A stretch of DNA of 11,359 nt from Hemicentrotus pulcherrimus (taxonomy: Eukaryota > Echinodermata > Echinoidea > Camarodonta > Strongylocentrotidae): NCBI GenBank assembly GCA_003118195.1, contig BEXV01006058.1, positions 1 to 11,359 of the forward strand, read 5' to 3'. The position numbers and the translations under genes are program-made. The notes under the pieces were generated by a model, which was given only the letters and a program-made list of their open reading frames with translations, did not search any database and was not told where the DNA came from. Positions 7,782 through 11,359 of this stretch are shown here, piece by piece (positions within the stretch are counted from its first letter, which is position 1; each line of letters begins with the position of its first letter).

Positions 7782-8004
7782 TATAATAATAATAATAATA
7801 ATAATAGCCTAATAGTCCACTCCAAATTGATCGTGAGCCCGGTAGCCACTGAGCAGCGCCAGATCGACGTTGCTCTATCCCTCATTGTTGAACGCCAAAC
7901 AAGGTTTAACGTCTTTTAACGTCTTTTGGTATGACGCGGCCGGGGTTCGAACCCATGACCTCCCGGTTGTGAGGCGGACGCTCTACTGACTGAGCCAACA
8001 CACC
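7782..8004 (-). mobile_element. tRNA-derived SINE
   Basis: Read on the minus strand, the element starts with a tRNA-like head (8004 to 7928), continues with a body of about 120 bases (7927 to about 7807) and ends in an (ATT)n tail (about 7806 to 7782). The head carries an A box (TGGCTCAGTCAGTAGAG) and a B box (GGTTCGAACCC) of the RNA polymerase III internal promoter. A 10-base word (AACGTCTTTT on plus) is tandemly duplicated just after the head. Head, body and simple-repeat tail are the normal SINE layout. I could not define target-site duplications. Confidence 0.85.
7928..8004 (-). promoter_or_regulatory. tRNA-like SINE head with Pol III A and B boxes
   Basis: The 5' end GGTGTG can pair with CATACC at the 3' end (one G-T), leaving a recognisable acceptor stem. 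The D arm GCTC-GAGC is intact. The anticodon-loop position reads CTCACAA, which would place CAC (valine) as anticodon. The anticodon stem is mostly broken and about 4 extra bases follow the T arm, so this is a SINE promoter and not a working tRNA gene. Confidence 0.75.
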
Positions 8005-8486
8005 GATTAGGGATTGTATTGGGAATAGTGCATCAAACAAATTTTTAAATCTAGGACTCCGTCCTTTCTATAATTTGTGTGCCAGAGTTGGTAAAAGAAA
8101 AATTACATCCTGACAAAAACTCAATATTTTAGGATGATGCGCTAATTTGTGCATGCTTTAATGTCCCGTTATTTGATCCATGATTTATAATCTTCAATAA
8201 CATTTAGTTCGCTAATGCGTGTTTTCGCGTGTTTTTTTTTTTTATTTTTTTATTTTTCAACTTCAAAAAAGGTTGAAATTACAAAAGTTTGTGTTCGCTT
8301 GTTCTACTCTTTACACATTCAACAGTGGATGATAAATAATTGGAAGGGACAGTGAACAATTGCTGAGATACCATTTTCTGATGTAGGAATTCCAAATCCT
8401 GAAATTTCATGTGCTCTTTTATTCTACCAGCTGCAGATTAGCGCATAACTTTTCGGCGGCGTGGAGCATGGGGTCAAAGGAGAGCG

Positions 8487-8519
8487 GCTTGATTCCAGTC
8501 CTTGTCTATCAAGTCCCTG
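8487..8519 (-). repeat. Right terminal inverted repeat of the candidate DNA transposon
   Basis: Reverse-complement partner of 7546-7578; the two are 908 bases apart. Confidence 0.85.
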
Positions 8520-9562
8520 CTCCAACTTATCCCAAAAAGAGTAGGTGCAGGGAATTGGAGACCCTTAAGCACATTACATAATTTACATAAACATGAAAAA
8601 TGTTACACATACACATACCTAGAAAGTTTTGTATTCTCTTCAGTTACTTCTTCTCTTTATTTGGTAACACAATTGTGGGCATGATGCAACTGATTAATAA
8701 GATAACAATGATTAATGACGTCAACACCAAATGTCTCTCATTATCTACAGGTGCAGGCAATAAGGGACAGTTACAAATCAAGACATTTTGAATACAATTT
8801 AATGTAAATGGGATTGTTATGGTTAGTTCAAATACTTTTTGAAAGAGATATATGCAGCCAATGGACTTACTGTAATTTTGAAACGATTTTAAAACAATGT
8901 GGCCCAAAATATTTCTGTACATGGACAAATAACCAACCAGCATCGACTGTCCTCAGCATACTAATCAACATTCATAAAAAAAAAACGACCCCATCTCTCT
9001 CTCTCTCTCTCTACTCCATTCGCTTCATCACTCTCACTTTCATGAGCCACATACCATCCCCTGCTCTTGTGTATCTTCTGCTAGTACATCCTTTCACGTA
9101 GTGTGCATAAACGAACGCAATAATGCTATATTGTCATTATGTTACAGATTTATTTACTACGTTTCGTAATACTATTGTACATGTATATAATTTACATCAT
9201 TGTACCTTGGTAAACTGACCCTTTCAGCCTTGTGTTGCTGGTCATACCATTAAATGAATAATGATAATAACAATAATAAATCTTGGATCTGGTGTCCCCC
9301 ATTGCCTGCACATTATTATTTCTGATCAGACACCAGTAGGGGGTGGGCCATCTCCAAAAGAAGGGTAAAATTAACGTGTTTTTTACGTTCTTTAATAGCC
9401 GCCCCCCTTTGATCCGTCACTGATTGGAACACCGTCTTCTACTATAAATCGCAGTTGTGGCTTTATGTATACTATTAAACTCATGCTATGAGTGTCTTAC
9501 ATGTTTCTCATTATTGTTATGAAAACGGACAACTGTACATTGCTTCTTTTCAAACTCAACAG
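8520..9562. other. Non-coding stretch of about 1 kb
   Basis: No exon is recognised; earlier exons of the second SAA copy might be expected here but are not seen. It holds a (TC)n run at 8994-9012. A word close to GTGCAGGCAATNNGGGACA occurs at 8752-8770 and inverted at about 9294-9312, with a weaker direct copy near 8547. Its significance is unclear. Confidence 0.45.
8994..9012 (+). repeat. (TC)n microsatellite
   Basis: An uninterrupted TC dinucleotide run of about nine copies. Confidence 0.9.
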
Positions 9563-9662
9563 AGATATGCGTGAGGCAAACACTATTGGTGCCGATAAGT
9601 ACTTCCACGCCAAGAGCTTCCAAACGAGGAGCAGGAGGTGAATGGGCTGCCGAGTTTATCAG
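9563..9662 (+). pseudogene. SAA pseudogene, penultimate exon with internal deletion
   Basis: After an acceptor ending CAACAG (9557-9562) the exon reads DMREANTIGADKYFHAK, which is the central SAA segment (family DMREAN, then DKYFHARGNYDA). Thirteen bases later the family block RGAGGEWAAEFI appears, but in another frame. SAA normally has 8-9 residues between FHA and RG, so 11 or 14 bases appear to be missing. The unshifted frame meets TGA at 9639-9641. The exon ends with AG before GTAGGT at 9663-9668. Its last two bases plus one base of the next exon make the split Ser codon that precedes NARE in the intact copy. Confidence 0.85.
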
Positions 9663-9717
9663 GTAGGTATCAGTACCAAGCCCATCAATATCACATATGG
9701 CTTATTTTAAATAAAAA

Positions 9718-10055
9718 ATGTAATGTCTAGATTACATTTGTCCTGCGCCTTCTCCGCGCAACCTCTGCACGAAAGATGCACGGTCTCCGTAAGATTTCTG
9801 TGTGGATGCTGTGGAGACCGCATGGCTTCTGCAGTGCAATTGCACGATTTCCGCACACTCTCCGAGTGGCCTTCGTACGGATTTGCCCCGGCCTGCCCCG
9901 TGAGGGCCATTACAAGAAATAGGACGATGCTCGTAGATAATGTAAACACCAACATAGTAACCCGTAGCCTCCTACGATGCCCGAAAAATCGCACGAAAAA
10001 TCGTACACCAATTTATCGTACGGCGCCGATATCTAATGTTCGATCCACAATGCAG
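9718..10055. repeat. GC-rich segment inside the SAA pseudogene intron, candidate inserted repeat
   Basis: Base composition changes sharply from AT-rich to GC-rich and CpG-rich, then back. Words such as CGTACG, GCACGA and TCGTA recur many times on both strands. An 8-bp inverted pair, CGGTCTCC and GGAGACCG, frames about 25 bases near 9780-9820. AATGTAAT and ATTACATT flank 6 bases at the left edge (about 9717-9738). Both strands are open here for about 95-114 codons, one with a hydrophobic stretch near its start. Overlapping open frames on both strands fit base composition better than a gene. Confidence 0.4.
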
Positions 10056-10124
10056 GGACACCACTAGTTCCTGCCACAAGTTATTTATTTGAAATGCTGT
10101 TTTTCCAACCATAGTGTCGTAATC

Positions 10125-10138
10125 GGGGGGGGGGGGGG
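10125..10138 (+). repeat. Poly-G run next to an unresolved base
   Basis: Fourteen G followed by an N at 10139. The true run length is probably uncertain in the assembly. Confidence 0.85.
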
Positions 10139-10247
10139 NCCCTGCTCACTACGAATGTTTTGATACAAGTTATGCTTTGTCTTTACCTCCTTTTCCCCTT
10201 TAGATAAGAAGGTTTATTACATTGGACATATATAATTACATTCTCTA

Positions 10248-10836
10248 TTAGTAGTAGTGGTATGATGCGGCCGTCATTGTTAGCCAAACAGTTTTTGAGC
10301 GTCAAGTAACGCCTGGTTGGAATGCTCCCAAGGGAGTACAGATTGTGCACACAATGTGCCTGGGCTCTTTTGTTTTATTTTTTTTTTCGTTTCTCTTTCA
10401 ATCTACCCTTTTCTCCTAGCTTCGTCATCTATTTCTTTGTTTTAATCTAATAGATTCCCGTTCTCCTAATTCTTTATGTATTTCCCTGTTTTTCCTTATA
10501 TTAGTCTAGATCTATATCCTCTTAGATCTTCCGTTATGTATTTCCTTCGCATCCTCCCTATCCTCTCCACTATCCTTGTTTTCCCCTTTCTTTCATCTTC
10601 CCTGTACTGTATACGTGCTTGCACATAGTGCGCTGACGACTAAATTAGACTATTTCACCAGAGCAGTTCTTGGAATTTTTGCGCGAAAATGGCTAAACAG
10701 TTGTGTAAAAAAATATGCGCGTGCGGGCAAGCACTGAATCCAATGACCGAGGTAATAGTATATTTGTAAAGCACTAAGAGACATTTGTATTAAGCACTGT
10801 ATACAAATTAGATATTATTAGTATTAGTATTATTAT
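10248..10836 (+). mobile_element. Non-autonomous retroposon with an L2/CR1-like 3' tail, inserted in the SAA pseudogene intron
   Basis: The borders come from comparing the two SAA copies. ATAATTACATTCTCTA (10232-10247) matches 1-16 and CAACATTGTTCTCTGC (10837 on) matches 28-43, so 589 bases here replace 11 in copy 1. The 3' end (10766-10836) reads GTAAAGCACTAAGAGAC, a spacer, then TTAAGCACTGTATA and a TATTATTAG-type repeat. This parallels the tail of the LINE at 2881-2944. A pyrimidine-rich stretch of about 240 bases lies in the middle. The first part contains the foldback words GCTCCC and GGGAGT near 10324-10336 and GTGCACACAATGTGC near 10345-10360. No Pol III boxes are obvious, so calling it a SINE is tentative. 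I find no clean target-site duplication. Confidence 0.6.
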
Positions 10837-10867
10837 CAACATTGTTCTCTGCTTCGTGTTTTTTTAG

Positions 10868-11013
10868 CAATCGCCGCGATGAATGGTAGGGAGGAGCGAG
10901 CGGCCGTACGTGGTGCTGAAGATACCAAAACGGACCAGGAGGCCAGCAGATGGGGGCGCAATGGCGGTGACCCCAACGTTTACAGACCCAAAGGCCTCCC
11001 ACCTAAATATTAA
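10868..11013 (+). pseudogene. SAA pseudogene, terminal exon with nonsense codon and 4-bp insertion
   Basis: The acceptor TTTTTTTAG (AG at 10866-10867) is retained. The frame starts NRRDEW and meets TAG at 10887-10889, where the intact copy has CAG (Gln). ACGT inserted at 10908-10911 then shifts the frame. After it the SAA signature resumes: [16 protein letters not shown], then [14 protein letters not shown] and TAA at 11011-11013. The last residues differ from copy 1 more than the middle does, as expected when selection is lost. Confidence 0.9.
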
Positions 11014-11095
11014 ATAATCTTTTTTACAACCAAAATATGGAGACATTTTCACAGCCGTAGTTTAACTGAAACATTGATCAAGCTCGCTGTGCTAT
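11014..11095 (+). other. 3' flank of SAA copy 2, shared with copy 1
   Basis: Homologous to 203-290. The similarity stops near 11092-11095 and different DNA follows, without the CCGAGGAC minisatellite seen after copy 1. Confidence 0.7.
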
Positions 11096-11359
11096 ATATT
11101 AACCACTAGGCTTAAAAAAAAAAGATATTGTACTGCCCTTTAGGTGCCCAAACATGGGTCGGTAGGTTGGACATCTTTGTGTAAGACATAAATGATGTCA
11201 TAAACCTACAGTTTAAACATGTCAATCATGACATCTTTTACCGAAAATGTTGAATTTTGGCCGTCCATACCAACCGGCGCACTTTGTTTATCAACAATGG
11301 CAAGGTCTTATTATAACTCGGATACAGGGGCGTAGACAACGGGGGGGGGGGGGGGGGGG
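11096..11359. other. Non-coding end of the window, finishing in poly-G
   Basis: No exon recognised. A short A run lies at about 11114-11123. The final 19 bases (11341-11359) are all G, so the window stops in a homopolymer whose true length is unknown. Confidence 0.5.

Larger units (their letters stand above)
7546..8519. mobile_element. Candidate non-autonomous DNA transposon with 33-bp terminal inverted repeats
   Basis: The left end 7546-7578 and the right end 8487-8519 are inverted copies matching at 32 of 33 bases, each starting CAGGGACTTGATAG when read inward. Similarity stops sharply at the outer edge. Immediately outside, CTTCAAC (7539-7545) and CTCCAAC (8520-8526) are direct repeats matching at 6 of 7, as expected of a target-site duplication. 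A further word, CCATGCTCC, occurs facing inward near both ends (7667-7675, and as its complement at 8463-8471). CAGGG ends are seen in hAT-type elements, which usually make 8-bp duplications, so the superfamily is uncertain. There is no transposase ORF. The SINE at 7782-8004 lies inside. Confidence 0.6.
9563..11013 (+). pseudogene. Second serum amyloid A copy, degenerate (last two exons recognised)
   Basis: Two SAA-like exons (9563-9662 and 10868-11013) lie in the right order, strand and splice phase. The intron of 1205 bases carries at least two inserted or repeat-like segments. Each exon has independent lesions: lost coding bases and a frame change in the first, and a nonsense codon plus a 4-bp insertion in the second. 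The acceptor and donor dinucleotides are still in place, so transcripts might still be spliced, but an SAA protein could not be made. No exon for the N-terminal half was found to the left, so the copy may be 5'-incomplete. It is a duplicate of the gene whose end lies at 61-202; the last exons differ by about 21 substitutions over 142 aligned bases by hand count. Confidence 0.88.

Noticed and set aside
7928..8004. A genuine valine tRNA gene.
   Set aside because: The anticodon stem does not pair well, extra bases follow the T arm, and the head continues into a body and ATT tail, so it is a SINE.
8644..9101. Opposing open frames of 97-99 codons with hydrophobic stretches.
   Set aside because: AT-rich sequence readily gives hydrophobic frames. 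No motif, no splice context, and the plus frame runs through a TC microsatellite.
9707..10067. Overlapping open frames on both strands, one with a signal-peptide-like start.
   Set aside because: Both strands are open because of GC-rich composition and reiterated words. Neither frame shows a known family pattern.
10259..10273. The word GGTATGATGCGGCCG resembles the end of the SINE head at 7928-7943.
   Set aside because: Only about 15 bases match and no B box or A box follows, so I did not call a second SINE of the same family.

Overview
The window is animal nuclear DNA. It is AT-rich, its genes are split by introns with GT/AG borders, and it contains non-LTR retrotransposons and a tRNA-derived SINE with TTA/ATT tails. 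Last exons of serum amyloid A (SAA) occur twice. SAA together with L2/CR1-type LINEs and ATT-tailed SINEs suggests a marine deuterostome such as an echinoderm. That placement is inference, and no species can be read from the sequence.

Layout, left to right. Positions 1-202 hold the 3' end of an intact plus-strand SAA gene: the end of an intron, then a terminal exon coding 46 residues. A degenerate minisatellite built on a CCGAGGAC core follows (331-787), then about 1 kb with no recognisable feature. A second tandem array, with a unit of about 150-156 bp, starts near 1812. It is split by a 5'-truncated L2/CR1-like LINE (1886-2944) that still carries an uninterrupted 283-codon reverse-transcriptase C-terminus, and it resumes at 2945-3478. 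A much older relic of the same LINE group lies on the minus strand at about 3680-4121.

Positions 6352 to 4749 (minus strand) hold the 3' half of a multi-exon gene encoding a protein with a tyrosine-recombinase-like C-terminus. A four-exon model, including a 32-nt micro-exon and a 75-nt frame-neutral exon, keeps one reading frame for 894 nt. The exception is one in-frame TAG in the first visible exon, so the locus is probably a pseudogene.

The right half is repeat-rich: a 96-nt hairpin (6837-6932), and a candidate CAGGG-ended DNA transposon (7546-8519) with 33-bp terminal inverted repeats, into which a tRNA-derived SINE is inserted. A second, degenerate SAA copy follows (9563-11013). Its penultimate exon has lost coding bases and frame. 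Its last exon carries a nonsense codon and a 4-bp insertion. Its intron holds a GC-rich element, a poly-G run and a retroposon whose 3' tail resembles that of the window's LINE. The window ends in a poly-G run.

The genes do not form a pathway. The picture is a local SAA duplication with one intact and one dead copy, an unrelated gene on the opposite strand between them, and mobile elements of several ages.
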